NCBI RefSeq assembly: GCF_000403135.1
Contig: NZ_AQPN01000020.1
Location: forward strand, 1 to 64,000
Reading direction: 5' to 3'
DNA from: Arcticibacter svalbardensis MN12-7
Lineage (GTDB): Bacteria; Bacteroidota; Bacteroidia; Sphingobacteriales; Sphingobacteriaceae
Length of the DNA stretch: 64,000 nucleotides
Below are positions 8,570 through 17,710 of the stretch, piece after piece. Under the pieces are notes generated by a model. It worked only from the letters and a program-made list of their open reading frames with translations. It was not told where the DNA came from and searched no databases. The translations under genes and the position numbers were made by a program. Position 1 is the first letter of the stretch; every line of letters begins with the position of its first letter.

Positions 8570-9385
8570 TTATTGGGAAAAGGTACTGGCTTTCAGAATA
8601 TCTTTATTGCGCAGGCTTATGTACAGGTTACGTTCCCCGCCCTTTTCCAACAAACTAATATTTAGCTTTTTCTGTTCTGCAAGCGTAAATTGGGGTAAAG
8701 CAAATACAAATGCGCAACTACTTCCAGGTTGAACAACTTTACCGTCATTTGGGTAGATATAAAGCGGCGAAAGTTCCCGCTGCTGGATTGCGGTGCGCTT
8801 CCCTCTTCTAATGTCCGAGAGGGAAAATCGGACAGAGGCTGGCTCATAATTAAGAGGCGATCTGTTGCTCAGTTCTAAACGAAAAAAAAGCGTATTTTCG
8901 AATATAAAAATGCCATTAAGCACCGCTGTAACTAGCCCTGATTTATCCTTTATGCTGATATTTTTATCTGCACCGATCACTTTTTTTGATAGACTGCTTA
9001 GATCTGCATCATTTAATGGCGGCCCTTTTAAGGTAACCATGGGAGTTTTCGCCTGCCCGGATGAAAGCAGGAAAACCGTTTGAGTTGGTTCAGCCTGATA
9101 GCTGAGCTCAAATTCATAAAGTTCTCCACCACGGGTAATAACCGTTAGGTTTGTTGGTTTAAAGCTTTGCCTGGCCGCTTTAACACGCAGCACATTCGAT
9201 GCTTCCGGTACAATCTGCGCCAGAACATCTGCAGATCCACGGTCTGCACTTTTAATGGGGTATGGAAAAACGAGCGTGGTTGTCCTTCCGGTTGTAAGGG
9301 CTAATGGCAGGATGCGCTGTGCCCATGATTGCATAGACTCCATGACCAGAATCATGGCAGAAAAAAAGATGATGAATCGGTTCAT
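8570..9385 (-). CDS. traN: Conjugative transposon protein TraN (DUF4138)
   Basis: A 271-residue secreted or outer-membrane-associated component of the Bacteroidetes type IV transfer apparatus. A signal peptide (residues 1-22, ending SWAQ) is followed by the family start RILPLALTTGRTTTLVFPYP, then SADRGSADVLAQIVPEASNVLRVKAA and a beta-rich C-terminal half, as in DUF4138/TraN proteins. It follows traM after 44 bases in the minus-strand operon. Length is normal to slightly short for the family. Confidence 0.92.
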   Translation of the reverse strand: MNRFIIFFSAMILVMESMQSWAQRILPLALTTGRTTTLVFPYPIKSADRGSADVLAQIVPEASNVLRVKAARQSFKPTNLTVITRGGELYEFELSYQAEPTQTVFLLSSGQAKTPMVTLKGPPLNDADLSSLSKKVIGADKNISIKDKSGLVTAVLNGIFIFENTLFFRLELSNRSPLNYEPASVRFSLSDIRRGKRTAIQQRELSPLYIYPNDGKVVQPGSSCAFVFALPQFTLAEQKKLNISLLEKGGERNLYISLRNKDILKASTFSQ

Positions 9386-9429
9386 AAGTAAACTGTTTAA
9401 TGATTTAAATTATACCTATTTCATTAAGG

Positions 9430-10707
9430 TTATCGTTGCTGGTTATTATTCACCAGCAATACGTGGTAACCGGCCCGGATATCCACTTTGACCTGCTTCA
9501 TTTTTTTTCGAAAAAGCCCTTTCGCTGTTTGAATACCTGCATTTGCAACCTGAGCGGTGAGCGAAGGGTCCAGAGCACTCAACTCCAGGCCTTGCATCGC
9601 CTGCTCTGTTCCTTGTTTTGCAGCATCCATACCCATTACGCCAGGTACCCCTATTCCGGGCAATCCGTCCAGGTCGTATACCGAAAGAGAAACCGGCAGA
9701 ATAGTCGTCCCGGTAAGCAGGCTGCTAATGCTGATCATAAGCCTGTCGCCAGTGAGACTGCAGATTCCGTAAAGAAATCCACCCGAAGGAACCTGTATTC
9801 CCTTCACATACATATCGGTAAGCAACTGAATTTTTACGCTGGCCCCTGTTGTCAGCTTTTGATCTTCGGCAATCATGGCTTCTACCGCCAATCCGGCACC
9901 AACACCTGCTGACGCTACATCTTCCAACCCATAAAAACCGGAATAAACGCCCAAAGAGGAGGCCGAATAAATCCCTGCACTATCCGGCTGTACCTCTTTT
10001 GCTTCCAGCAATGTAATTTCCGGTTGTTCAGAAAAAGCCTGTACAGGAAAAGCCTGGGTGCCGTTTTTGACTGACTTATCTCTGATCCGCTGCTGAACCC
10101 GCTCAGGGTGCTGAATATCCAGGATCTTTTCCATGACGTCATTGATCTGCTTCATTTCAGGATCCTGCCCATCCTCTTTGCCCATATTCTGCATGAGTGA
10201 TTCAAGCCGGTCAACGTTGCGGGTAAAGTCAGGATCAGCAGCGGCAACCTTCTTTACTCCCTGATCAGAAGAAACGGTTTCAGGGCTTTTGCTAATTTCC
10301 TGATTGATCTGTTGAAGCTTCAGCCGGATCCGGCTTTCCTGTGCATCAGGCTGAGTGGCTAACGCCGGGCTCGCCTTCTCCCTGGGCATTTCGCTGTCCA
10401 GGGCATCATTGGTTTCAGAAAATGCGCTAAGCTGACCGAGCACTCCTCCTCCCGATACCTTGGATTTCATCGAATCCTTTTTGGCCTGTTCATACAAGGA
10501 CATTTTATCGAGCTGTTTGTCTCCCAGCTGAGCAGGCGGCAGTTCGTGGTTAAATCCACTAACGGACTGTTGGCTTCCCATGATTTCGGGGTTCTTACCC
10601 CCGCCTAACGCCCAGAAAGCCAGCGTGAGAAAAGGAAGAATCAGCAGGGGCAGCATGAGGTAAAATTTACGCTGCCGCAGAAATTGTTCTGAATGTGTTG
10701 TTTCCAT
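9430..10707 (-). CDS. traM: Conjugative transposon protein TraM
   Basis: A 425-residue VirB10-like bitopic protein of the mating-pore complex. Residues about 16-34 form a single transmembrane helix after a short cytoplasmic N-terminus, residues 40-230 are a low-complexity periplasmic linker rich in Ser, Gln, Asp and Lys, and residues about 230-425 form the conserved C-terminal domain (LLEAKEVQPDSAGIYSAS, then ASVKIQLLTDMYVKGIQVPS and VKVDIRAGYHVLLVN at the end). This arrangement is typical of TraM of CTnDOT-type elements. It lies 15 bases after traL. Confidence 0.93.
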   Translation of the reverse strand: METTHSEQFLRQRKFYLMLPLLILPFLTLAFWALGGGKNPEIMGSQQSVSGFNHELPPAQLGDKQLDKMSLYEQAKKDSMKSKVSGGGVLGQLSAFSETNDALDSEMPREKASPALATQPDAQESRIRLKLQQINQEISKSPETVSSDQGVKKVAAADPDFTRNVDRLESLMQNMGKEDGQDPEMKQINDVMEKILDIQHPERVQQRIRDKSVKNGTQAFPVQAFSEQPEITLLEAKEVQPDSAGIYSASSLGVYSGFYGLEDVASAGVGAGLAVEAMIAEDQKLTTGASVKIQLLTDMYVKGIQVPSGGFLYGICSLTGDRLMISISSLLTGTTILPVSLSVYDLDGLPGIGVPGVMGMDAAKQGTEQAMQGLELSALDPSLTAQVANAGIQTAKGLFRKKMKQVKVDIRAGYHVLLVNNNQQR

Positions 10708-10722
10708 TTTTATATGATTAAA

Positions 10723-10947
10723 TTATTTGAATCCCTTGATCAGGAGATAAAGGCAACAGGCAGCGAAAGCAAGACCTGTCGCCAGTAATAGAATAAGACG
10801 CAGCGACGGAGGTATCCGGAGTATCCCCTCATTCAGAAATGAGGCTATCCGCTGTTGAATCCTGATTATAAAGCTGGCAATAGTACCGGCAAGCCGCTCG
10901 TGTTCTATGGCATACTTTGTTTGTTGAGTCCGGTTAAATAATTTCAT
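10723..10947 (-). CDS. traL: Small membrane protein at the TraL position
   Basis: A 74-residue protein with an amphipathic N-terminal half and one transmembrane helix at about residues 51-70 (LILLLATGLAFAACCLYLLI). Size, topology and location between traK and traM fit the TraL/DUF3989 family of Bacteroidetes conjugative transposons. Sequence identity to the family is not strong enough by eye to be certain, so the call rests mainly on synteny. It starts three bases after the traK stop. Confidence 0.75.
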   Translation of the reverse strand: MKLFNRTQQTKYAIEHERLAGTIASFIIRIQQRIASFLNEGILRIPPSLRLILLLATGLAFAACCLYLLIKGFK

Positions 10948-10950
10948 CCT

Positions 10951-11568
10951 TTATCTTTTTCTGTCTGGTAAATCTTTATTTTCCAAAGTTGACCAGCGCT
11001 CAATCAGGAAGCCATGCGGATTATGGTCGCTTCGGGAGATATGCCGCAAATAGCCCTGAGTCACTAAGGAACGGTAAAGCAGGGAGCTGGAACGGATCAG
11101 TTTCTGCGTGGCATAACAGGTGAAAAAAAACGGGTATTGATCCATATCCAGGCGGATACTGTCCACTGTTATTTCCTGACTGATGTTCCCGGAAATAAGG
11201 CTTGCATAATAACCGCTCTCCCTCAGATTATCGTATTGGGCTTTTGCTGATCCATCAGCCAGATACAAGGCTTTAGTCAGGTTGGAAAGGATCACTTTTT
11301 CATCCGGATCCAATGAGAAAAACCATTGATGAAACATACTGATATGATCCCTGGCCTCTACCGGTATATTGTCTTTCCGATCGGCAGAAAAGGCTTCGAT
11401 GGCTTTACCGTTGGCCAGGATATAGATGCGTTGCTGAGCAGAAGCTACCATTTGGTAACTCTTAAATACAGCATACAAACTTAGTGTCATACAGACTAAC
11501 AACAGTACGATGCTGAAAGCTTTGATGTGCTTAAAAGCAGAGTCGATATTTTTGAGATGTGAAAACAT
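10951..11568 (-). CDS. traK: Conjugative transposon protein TraK
   Basis: A 205-residue VirB8-like bitopic inner-membrane protein. The N-terminus FSHLKNIDSAFKHIKAFSIV and the helix at residues about 17-36, followed by QMVASAQQRIYILANGKAIEA, are characteristic of TraK. The remainder is the periplasmic domain. I place the start at the ATG at 11568, which gives the typical family N-terminus and a 28-base gap after traJ; an upstream in-frame start at 11685 would overlap traJ by about 90 bases and adds residues unlike the family. Confidence 0.92.
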   Translation of the reverse strand: MFSHLKNIDSAFKHIKAFSIVLLLVCMTLSLYAVFKSYQMVASAQQRIYILANGKAIEAFSADRKDNIPVEARDHISMFHQWFFSLDPDEKVILSNLTKALYLADGSAKAQYDNLRESGYYASLISGNISQEITVDSIRLDMDQYPFFFTCYATQKLIRSSSLLYRSLVTQGYLRHISRSDHNPHGFLIERWSTLENKDLPDRKR

Positions 11569-11596
11569 AAAACCTGACTTAGTTGAATTGACTTGT

Positions 11597-12790
11597 TTAA
11601 TTACCTCTGAGTTTATCCTGCATATAACCGGATTTTCCTGAACCTCCTCCTGACTGGCCTGCTCCTGGAGGACTTGAGTGACCATTCTGGCCCTTGAAGC
11701 TGTTCATAATCTGACCCGCTCCGTTCATGACCGAATGTCCTGCAGAGATGGTTTTATTTCCACCATAAGCCATGATTGCGCTAACTTTCTGCAACAGGGC
11801 ATTCCCTCCCCCGGCATGGACGATGTACCCAGCTACATTAGGTACGGTGAAGTAGCCTGCAGTTCCAATAATGAGGAAGATCAGGTATCCGGTGTCCGTG
11901 GCACTAAAAAAAGTATCCCCGGACTGACCAATCTGCGATAAATCCAGTTTGATCATATTTTCCTGTATTTTCCCGGCAATGCTACCGAATATATTGGCCA
12001 CCGGAAGCCAAAGAAACACGTTGACGTAGCGGGCGATCCAGACCGTCAGCGTATGCTGAAAGCCATCAAAGACCGCGAAGCCAAGGACAAGCGGTCCCAT
12101 AATTGCCAGCACAATCAGATAAAAGGTGCGGATGGTATTAATACAGAGCGCAGCCGCTGCATAGACCAGCTGGAGCACTTCGGACATCCATTGTTTGATG
12201 GAGTTGCGGAAGCTATAAGAGGCTTTGGCCATGGCGAACTTGACATCATTTCCAATACTCTCCAGCATTCCTTCTCCATCCTGATCATCCGGATGGCTGT
12301 ATTTATACCACTTTTCCCGGTCACCTTCTCCATCCTGACCGGCATACATTTCCCAGACATCGGATTTCATAATGGCCTCTTCCTTCTTTTTTAATAATAC
12401 CGCGATCGCTTTATCGGAATCCTTGACCATCGCCGCCGTTGCCGTCACGGTGGGTTGAAGGACAGCGTTCATCAGTGCCAGGACAGAAGGAAAAAGCAGG
12501 ATGGCCAATCCCAAAGCAAATGGACGCAATAAGGGATAAAAATCAATGGCCTCAGCTGTTGCCATGCTGCGCCATACACGCGAGGCGATATACCAGAGCG
12601 CAGCAAAACCGGCAATCCCGCGCCCGACGCTGATCAGCCTGGAACAAAGCGGAATCATCTCTGTATAGACCTGATCCAACACGCTCTGCATGCTCCGGAT
12701 CTCGCCTGATAGGCCCTCTGCTTTTACGAACTGGGGTAATAGAAGCCCGAATAGGGAAAACAGAAGAATTATTTTAAATGACTTTTTCAT
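11597..12790 (-). CDS. traJ: Conjugative transposon protein TraJ
   Basis: A 397-residue polytopic inner-membrane protein, VirB6-like, of the transfer channel. A signal-like first segment (residues 1-24) is followed by a helix pair around residues 55-110, a charged central loop with DGEGDREKWYKYSHPDDQDG, and a second group of membrane helices from about 205 to 330. The C-terminus is a Gly/Ser-rich tail. The periplasmic start SGEIRSMQSVLDQVYTEM and the helices around AIMGPLVLGFAVF are typical of TraJ in CTnDOT-type elements. Confidence 0.93.
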   Translation of the reverse strand: MKKSFKIILLFSLFGLLLPQFVKAEGLSGEIRSMQSVLDQVYTEMIPLCSRLISVGRGIAGFAALWYIASRVWRSMATAEAIDFYPLLRPFALGLAILLFPSVLALMNAVLQPTVTATAAMVKDSDKAIAVLLKKKEEAIMKSDVWEMYAGQDGEGDREKWYKYSHPDDQDGEGMLESIGNDVKFAMAKASYSFRNSIKQWMSEVLQLVYAAAALCINTIRTFYLIVLAIMGPLVLGFAVFDGFQHTLTVWIARYVNVFLWLPVANIFGSIAGKIQENMIKLDLSQIGQSGDTFFSATDTGYLIFLIIGTAGYFTVPNVAGYIVHAGGGNALLQKVSAIMAYGGNKTISAGHSVMNGAGQIMNSFKGQNGHSSPPGAGQSGGGSGKSGYMQDKLRGN

Positions 12791-12799
12791 ACCTGTTGA

Positions 12800-13456
12800 T
12801 TAATAGTTCGTGATTTCTGTTTGGTACAGGTCCTGTAGCGTCCGGGTATCCCCTTTTTCTTTGGCCCGTTGTAAAGAAATGATCTTTGCCTGGTTATTGA
12901 AGTGGCGTAAAAACTGCAATTTATCTTCGGTGTCCTTAAATATCCGGTCAATGGCTTCCAGCCGCTCATCATCTGACATCCGAAGCGTTCCTGCTGTCAG
13001 GATAAGAGCTAGTTCATCCAGGCCTTTCATGCTCTGATCAAACAGCTTGTCGTACACCCGGGACAAATAGTCCAACTCGGTGCTGCTAAAATTCCCCGAA
13101 AGACGGAAGACTTTAAAAGCCTTTTTATATTCGGATACTATCCGGCCCTGATACGAGATGATATCAGCTACCCTCCTGTATTTCTTCACCTGTGGATTTA
13201 CTGCCAGCAATCCATCCAGAAACACCTCATGCATACTGAAGTTTCCCTGAGAAACGTCGCGAACGGCGTTGTAGCCCTTACTTAAAATGGCATATCCGGA
13301 CTTCATTTCGGAAAGTATATTTTTAAACTGAGTCAACTTTTCAAAATTCAGCAGAAGCTGCTGGGCTTCGGTAGATTGTGAGCGTACGGGAGAAGCCCAA
13401 AAACAGGGTAATGCTAAAAGGAATAAAAGGACGTTTTTATTGGGTCTCATAATCAT
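12800..13456 (-). CDS. Secreted TraI-like conjugation protein (copy 3)
   Basis: A 218-residue protein with a signal peptide (residues 1-26, VRSQS) and an otherwise helical sequence. It shares the layout of the two genes transcribed before it: an early LxxFxKLxQFKNIL segment with a GY(A/N) element, SRVYDKLFDQSMKGLDELALIL, LRMSDDERLEAIDRIF and FLRHFNNQAKIISLQRAKEKG near the end. These positions align with MEEVYSGILDASLKNMDQIM and FNNQNVMLSLQRSKS in the third-upstream gene, so the three are diverged paralogs of the Bacteroidetes TraI family. It overlaps the upstream gene by 20 bases and ends 9 bases before traJ. Confidence 0.82.
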   Translation of the reverse strand: MIMRPNKNVLLFLLALPCFWASPVRSQSTEAQQLLLNFEKLTQFKNILSEMKSGYAILSKGYNAVRDVSQGNFSMHEVFLDGLLAVNPQVKKYRRVADIISYQGRIVSEYKKAFKVFRLSGNFSSTELDYLSRVYDKLFDQSMKGLDELALILTAGTLRMSDDERLEAIDRIFKDTEDKLQFLRHFNNQAKIISLQRAKEKGDTRTLQDLYQTEITNY

Positions 13457-14099
13457 TCGTGTTTAGTGGTATTCCATAAAGCGCAGCTGTACCTTGCAGC
13501 TCACTTTGCCCGTGTTGTCTTTGCTGGGAAAGGAGTGCTACTTCGTTGGCAAAACTTTTACTGAAACGAAATTTATCTGCAATAGACAGGTATGTCTTCT
13601 GCAAACGGTCCAATCGTTCGCCGTCACTCAAGTCCAGCTTAGATGTACTGATGAGCAGCAGATAGTCTTCCAGTTCCTGATCACATGCCCTGAGCAAATC
13701 AGTCCTGACCTTTTCGGTATATTCCCGTTCAGCAGGCTTCAGGTTCGTAACCTTCCTTACTGAATTCATATTCCGCATGATTCCCGCCTGCCAACCTAGC
13801 AGTTCTACAGCAGAAATACTATTGGCTACCATCGGATTAACCGTTTTTAAAGAGGCAAAAAACGTTTTGTGTAATACCTGTTCATCTCCGGTAATTGCCC
13901 CGAACAACCCCAATCCGCTTTCCGCTATTTCATATCCCTTTTTTAAATAGCCGGTATAGACATTTAAGGCGGCAATCTGGGCAAGCAGGTATTTTTTTTG
14001 TGTTTTCTTTTGTTTAAAAAATTCATCCCAGGTTTGGGCTGAGCCATGCAGAGAAATCCCAGAAAACAGAAGCAGTAGTACAAACATTTTCTTATTCAT
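13437..14099 (-). CDS. Secreted TraI-like conjugation protein (copy 2)
   Basis: A 220-residue protein with a signal peptide ending HGSAQ (about residue 22). The mature part begins WDEFFKQKKTQKKYLLAQIA and contains NVYTGYLKKGYEIAESGLGL. It has the same helical plan as its two neighbours, with KLDLSDGERLDRLQKTY and FRFSKSFANEVALLSQQRQ corresponding to the DDERLEAIDRIF and NNQAKIISLQRA positions of copy 3. Bacteroidetes transfer operons often carry one or two such proteins next to traI; the exact role is unknown, presumably periplasmic and part of pore assembly. Start and end overlap or nearly touch neighbours, consistent with translational coupling. Confidence 0.82.
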   Translation of the reverse strand: MNKKMFVLLLLFSGISLHGSAQTWDEFFKQKKTQKKYLLAQIAALNVYTGYLKKGYEIAESGLGLFGAITGDEQVLHKTFFASLKTVNPMVANSISAVELLGWQAGIMRNMNSVRKVTNLKPAEREYTEKVRTDLLRACDQELEDYLLLISTSKLDLSDGERLDRLQKTYLSIADKFRFSKSFANEVALLSQQRQHGQSELQGTAALYGIPLNTNDYETQ

Positions 14100-14107
14100 C
14101 GTTTTAA

Positions 14108-14791
14108 CTAGTTTATGCCATAAAGCCTTTTTACTGAATTGATCTCGGCCGTTGATTTTGAACGCTGTAAGCTCAACATGACATTTTGATTATTGAACTG
14201 CTTCAAATCCGTGTAGTTGGTTTGAATTTCGTCTGCAGCCGCATTGATAATCTTCAGTCGCTGGGCATCATTCATACTGGTATTAAAGGCGTTCAGTACC
14301 AACATGATCTGATCCATATTTTTTAAACTGGCATCCAGAATTCCGGAATACACTTCTTCCATATAATTCAACTCTTTGAGGGTAAAATGTTCATCCTGTC
14401 GAATGAGGTTCCATGCCCTGTTGTATTCATTTACAAGTGCCAGTTGTAAGGAGGTCATTTCTTTGATGCGCTGATAGTAGGAAATGGCCGCTTTGACTTT
14501 CCAGAGTTCCTGGAAATAGTTCCCATACAATTCCTTTTGCCGTTCAGACCATCCGGCAATTTCTTGTAGTTTCAGTTTTGAAAGCTGATTTTCCAGCACT
14601 TTCTGGGCATTTTGCAGCCAGATTGTTTCATTTTGCATCCGCTGGATCTTTAGATCAACCGCCTTGATCACTTTTTTAACGCCGGCTTTGATCACCTCCA
14701 GCACAGCGATCTGGGCATTACTCTCCTGTGAGGGAAAAGAAACCAGAAGGAGCATCAGACTGATGGGCATGATAATTCTGTAGTGTCTCAT
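14108..14791 (-). CDS. traI: Conjugal transfer protein TraI (Bacteroidetes type)
   Basis: A 227-residue secreted protein. After a signal peptide (residues 1-26, ending SNAQ) it begins IAVLEVIKAGVKKVIKAVDL, then KIQRMQNETIWLQNAQKVLEN, the standard N-terminus of the TraI family in CTnDOT-like elements. It continues as a helical protein with WNLIRQDEHFTLKELNYMEE and ends LKQFNNQNVMLSLQRSKS. This TraI is unrelated to the F-plasmid relaxase of the same name. It follows the VirB4-type ATPase gene traG by 23 bases and is the first of three related genes in a row. Confidence 0.9.
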   Translation of the reverse strand: MRHYRIIMPISLMLLLVSFPSQESNAQIAVLEVIKAGVKKVIKAVDLKIQRMQNETIWLQNAQKVLENQLSKLKLQEIAGWSERQKELYGNYFQELWKVKAAISYYQRIKEMTSLQLALVNEYNRAWNLIRQDEHFTLKELNYMEEVYSGILDASLKNMDQIMLVLNAFNTSMNDAQRLKIINAAADEIQTNYTDLKQFNNQNVMLSLQRSKSTAEINSVKRLYGIN

Positions 14792-14814
14792 ATTCGTTTC
14801 AATTAATAAGTTCG

Positions 14815-17334
14815 TTATCCGGCAAGCCCTGCTTTTTCTTTCCTTATTTCAGCAGCAAGCCTGGCAATGCCCTTTTCCATACTGCCCTGTTCCAGGGCAT
14901 ACCGCATGACCTTTATTTTTTCCGTTTCTTCGGTGGTATAGGCAAAATATTCTTCGGTGGATACTTCAGTTCGGAATACCTTACTTTTCTGTCCTCCCAG
15001 GCTGATGAATACTTCCCGGTAATTCAGCCTAGGGTCGTTGGCTTTGTTAATGGAAAGAATTTGTGCTTTTTCCTTTTCGGTCAGCCCCAGTAGCTCCTGG
15101 ATTTGCTCAAACTTGTTTTGGTATTTGCTCTGGTCCAGCAGTATCTTACAATCACTATTGTTGATAATAGCCTGTTTTACTATCGGGGAGCTGATGATAT
15201 CTTCTACTTCCTGGGTCACAACGATGGCCTCACCGAAAAACTTACGCACCGTTTTAAAGAGATATTTAATATACTGAGCCATACCCTCTTTAGCTATCGC
15301 TTTCCAAGCTTCTTCGATTAGAATCATCTTGCGTACCCCTTTCAGCTTCCTCATTTTGGAAATAAACACTTCCATAATGATCAGGGTCACTACCGGAAAG
15401 AGCACTGGATGATCTTTCACATTGTCCAGCTCGAAGACAATGAAACGCTCTTTCAGCAGGTTTAGGTTCTCTCTGGAATTCAACAGGTAGTCAAACTCGC
15501 CTCCCTGAAAATAGGGGTTTAGTACATAAAGGAAATTAGCCAAATCGAATTCTTTCTCCTTCACTTGCCGCTCGAGCAGCCTGGCCGAATAGCCATCCCG
15601 AACGAAGGCGTAAAAGGAGTTGAAGCAGGGAAATACATCTGGATTTAAAGCCAGAAACTCAAAAAACAGCGTTACAGCATCCGAAACGGCTACGTATTCC
15701 GAACGGCTATACAGTTCATCATCTTTTTTCCATAGAGCCAGCAGCAATGTTTTAATACTTTCCTTCTTTTCTGTATCCAGCACATCTCCTTCCGAAAGGA
15801 AAAAGGGATTAAAGCAGATTGGCTTCTTTTCTTCATAAGTAAAGTAATAACCACCTACAAGATCACAAAGTCCTTTGTAACTGTGACCAACATCTACCAG
15901 CACAATATGAGTACCCATTTCGTAGTAACTGCGCACCATATGATTGGTAAAAAAGGATTTCCCGCTACCTGAAGGTCCCAGGATAAACTTATTGCGGTTG
16001 CTGATTAGGCCTAGTTTAACGGGTTCATCGGAGATATCTACCTGTACCGGTCTACCGTTAAGCCGCTCGCCCAGCCGAAAGGCTGAAGGACTTTTGGAAG
16101 AACGGTAGCCAGATTCCAGGTTAAGAAAACAGGTGGCCTGCTCCAAAAAAGTATCGAAGGTATCGTTCATCGGAAAGTCTGCTTCATTACCGGGCAATCC
16201 GGACCAGAAGATCTGCGCGGCCCCATCTGTTTCCAGTTTAGGACTGGCATCCATCTGTACCAGCGCAGAGCTAACGAGCGTTTTCAATTCCGGCAAGCTG
16301 GCCTTATCTTCGGTCCACACGAGCAGGTTTACATGGGCTTTAACAGGAAGCCGCTGACCAGAGATCGCTTCATTCAGAAAGTCATGTGTGGCGTCTCTTG
16401 CAATCGAATTTTCACGGGAATAGGCCGACAGTGATTGCAGGCGCAATCTTTTACTTTCCAGCGTTTTCATTGTTTTTGCCGCATCCTGAATAAAAATATA
16501 CTGGTTCATGATATGATTGCAAGGCAGTAACAGCCCTATTGAAGAAGCAAATCCGGTGCTAAAACGAGTCTTATCTGTACTGTATTTATCGTAATTGACC
16601 CTTGATCCGCAAAATCCGGGAAGATCTTCTGCATCTGCCAATGTGTAAAGCAGGCAATTCTTGTCCCCCACCCGAATTTCTTGGTTGAGATGAATATCCT
16701 GAAGTACAGGCAGACCATCCTGCCCTTGCAGGAAACAATATTTTTCCAATATCCCTGCTTTCTCTTTTGATCCGCTAAGCTCATCATTACCGAGTCTTCG
16801 CAGCTGAACAAATCCGCTGTCAGTCAGAATGCGGCAAAATTGCCCGGCCTTGTCTGAAAAATCATCTAACAGGATTTGATCTATCCCCTGCCTGGGTACA
16901 ATAGAGGAGCGCAGTATATTGGAAAATGAAGAACTTGAAAGCCGCCTTCCTGCAGGTTGTTTAGTCAGCATGATCGTACAGCTGTGATCCAGATATTTCC
17001 GCCCTAAAAAAAAGCGGTCACTTGACTGATTAAGAAAAGACTTCCTTCCCTGATCTTTTGGCTGAAATGAACGCTCGCTGAAAAAATCCTGTTTGTGAAA
17101 TATCGAATGTTTAGGCAATACCTTGATCGCCTTAATTAGTATCTGGTGAAACTCTTCATATTCTTTATCTGAAAGTGAAAAGATTTCGGGTAATATAGCC
17201 TGATAAGCAAAAGTAATGTCTCCCTGCATACTGAGTATAGCATCATGTTCTAATTTGGAAATAGGGAGCATCTTTTCGATGGGGATACCTTTCCGGCCTG
17301 AGCCTGCTGAATAAAAAACGTTACTGCTCTGCAT
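14815..17334 (-). CDS. traG: TraG, VirB4-type conjugation ATPase
   Basis: An 839-residue cytoplasmic ATPase that powers assembly of the transfer channel. Walker A is GPSGSGKS at residues 453-460, followed by HMVRSYYEMGTHIVLVDVGH and a Walker B region around MILIEEAWKAIAKEGMAQYI with the adjoining KTVRKFFGEAIVVTQEVEDI. The N-terminal half (residues 1-430) is the TraG/VirB4 domain, including KMLPISKLEHDAILSMQGDI near the start. Length is typical for TraG of Bacteroidetes elements (about 800-840). The ATG overlaps the end of traF by 14 bases. Confidence 0.95.
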   Translation of the reverse strand: MQSSNVFYSAGSGRKGIPIEKMLPISKLEHDAILSMQGDITFAYQAILPEIFSLSDKEYEEFHQILIKAIKVLPKHSIFHKQDFFSERSFQPKDQGRKSFLNQSSDRFFLGRKYLDHSCTIMLTKQPAGRRLSSSSFSNILRSSIVPRQGIDQILLDDFSDKAGQFCRILTDSGFVQLRRLGNDELSGSKEKAGILEKYCFLQGQDGLPVLQDIHLNQEIRVGDKNCLLYTLADAEDLPGFCGSRVNYDKYSTDKTRFSTGFASSIGLLLPCNHIMNQYIFIQDAAKTMKTLESKRLRLQSLSAYSRENSIARDATHDFLNEAISGQRLPVKAHVNLLVWTEDKASLPELKTLVSSALVQMDASPKLETDGAAQIFWSGLPGNEADFPMNDTFDTFLEQATCFLNLESGYRSSKSPSAFRLGERLNGRPVQVDISDEPVKLGLISNRNKFILGPSGSGKSFFTNHMVRSYYEMGTHIVLVDVGHSYKGLCDLVGGYYFTYEEKKPICFNPFFLSEGDVLDTEKKESIKTLLLALWKKDDELYSRSEYVAVSDAVTLFFEFLALNPDVFPCFNSFYAFVRDGYSARLLERQVKEKEFDLANFLYVLNPYFQGGEFDYLLNSRENLNLLKERFIVFELDNVKDHPVLFPVVTLIIMEVFISKMRKLKGVRKMILIEEAWKAIAKEGMAQYIKYLFKTVRKFFGEAIVVTQEVEDIISSPIVKQAIINNSDCKILLDQSKYQNKFEQIQELLGLTEKEKAQILSINKANDPRLNYREVFISLGGQKSKVFRTEVSTEEYFAYTTEETEKIKVMRYALEQGSMEKGIARLAAEIRKEKAGLAG

Positions 17335-17650
17335 GGTTACTGAGTTTAAAAAATGTTTGACGGGAACGGAACTTCAGGAAAGCAGGGATCCTTCCTTTTG
17401 CCCTTTTCTTCATCAGACCATACTGCCCGTAAGTATGACTGAGATGAAAAACGGTCATAAATAAAGTGGCGCCGGATCCCAGCACCAGAAAAAGACAGAG
17501 ATACATATTGACCCCAGCAATATACAGCAGGGCAAAAAGGATAAGAAGAGTCACCAATCCTACGGCCAGATATGCGATATACTGCCCTTTCAGTCCCTGG
17601 AATTCCATGGCTTTATTGATGCCTTTGTTGATCTGATAAACGGAACTCAT
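17321..17650 (-). CDS. traF: Conjugative transposon protein TraF (DUF4133)
   Basis: A 109-residue VirB3-like inner-membrane protein. The start at 17650 gives the family N-terminus SSVYQINKGINKAMEFQGLK, followed by two adjacent transmembrane helices (residues about 26-46 and 48-70) and a basic C-terminus KKRAKGRIPAFLKFRSRQTF. An in-frame start 45 bases upstream is less likely. The 3' end overlaps traG, and traE ends 60 bases upstream. Confidence 0.92.
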   Translation of the reverse strand: MSSVYQINKGINKAMEFQGLKGQYIAYLAVGLVTLLILFALLYIAGVNMYLCLFLVLGSGATLFMTVFHLSHTYGQYGLMKKRAKGRIPAFLKFRSRQTFFKLSNHAEQ

Positions 17651-17710
17651 AACAATAAAATAATAAAGAATGATCGAAATTGGATCCTTCCGCATGGGAA
17701 GGATCCGGGA

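Noticed and set aside
12053-12394. Plus-strand frame of 113 codons opposite traJ
   Set aside because: Antisense to a well-supported traJ, no start context, no homology visible.
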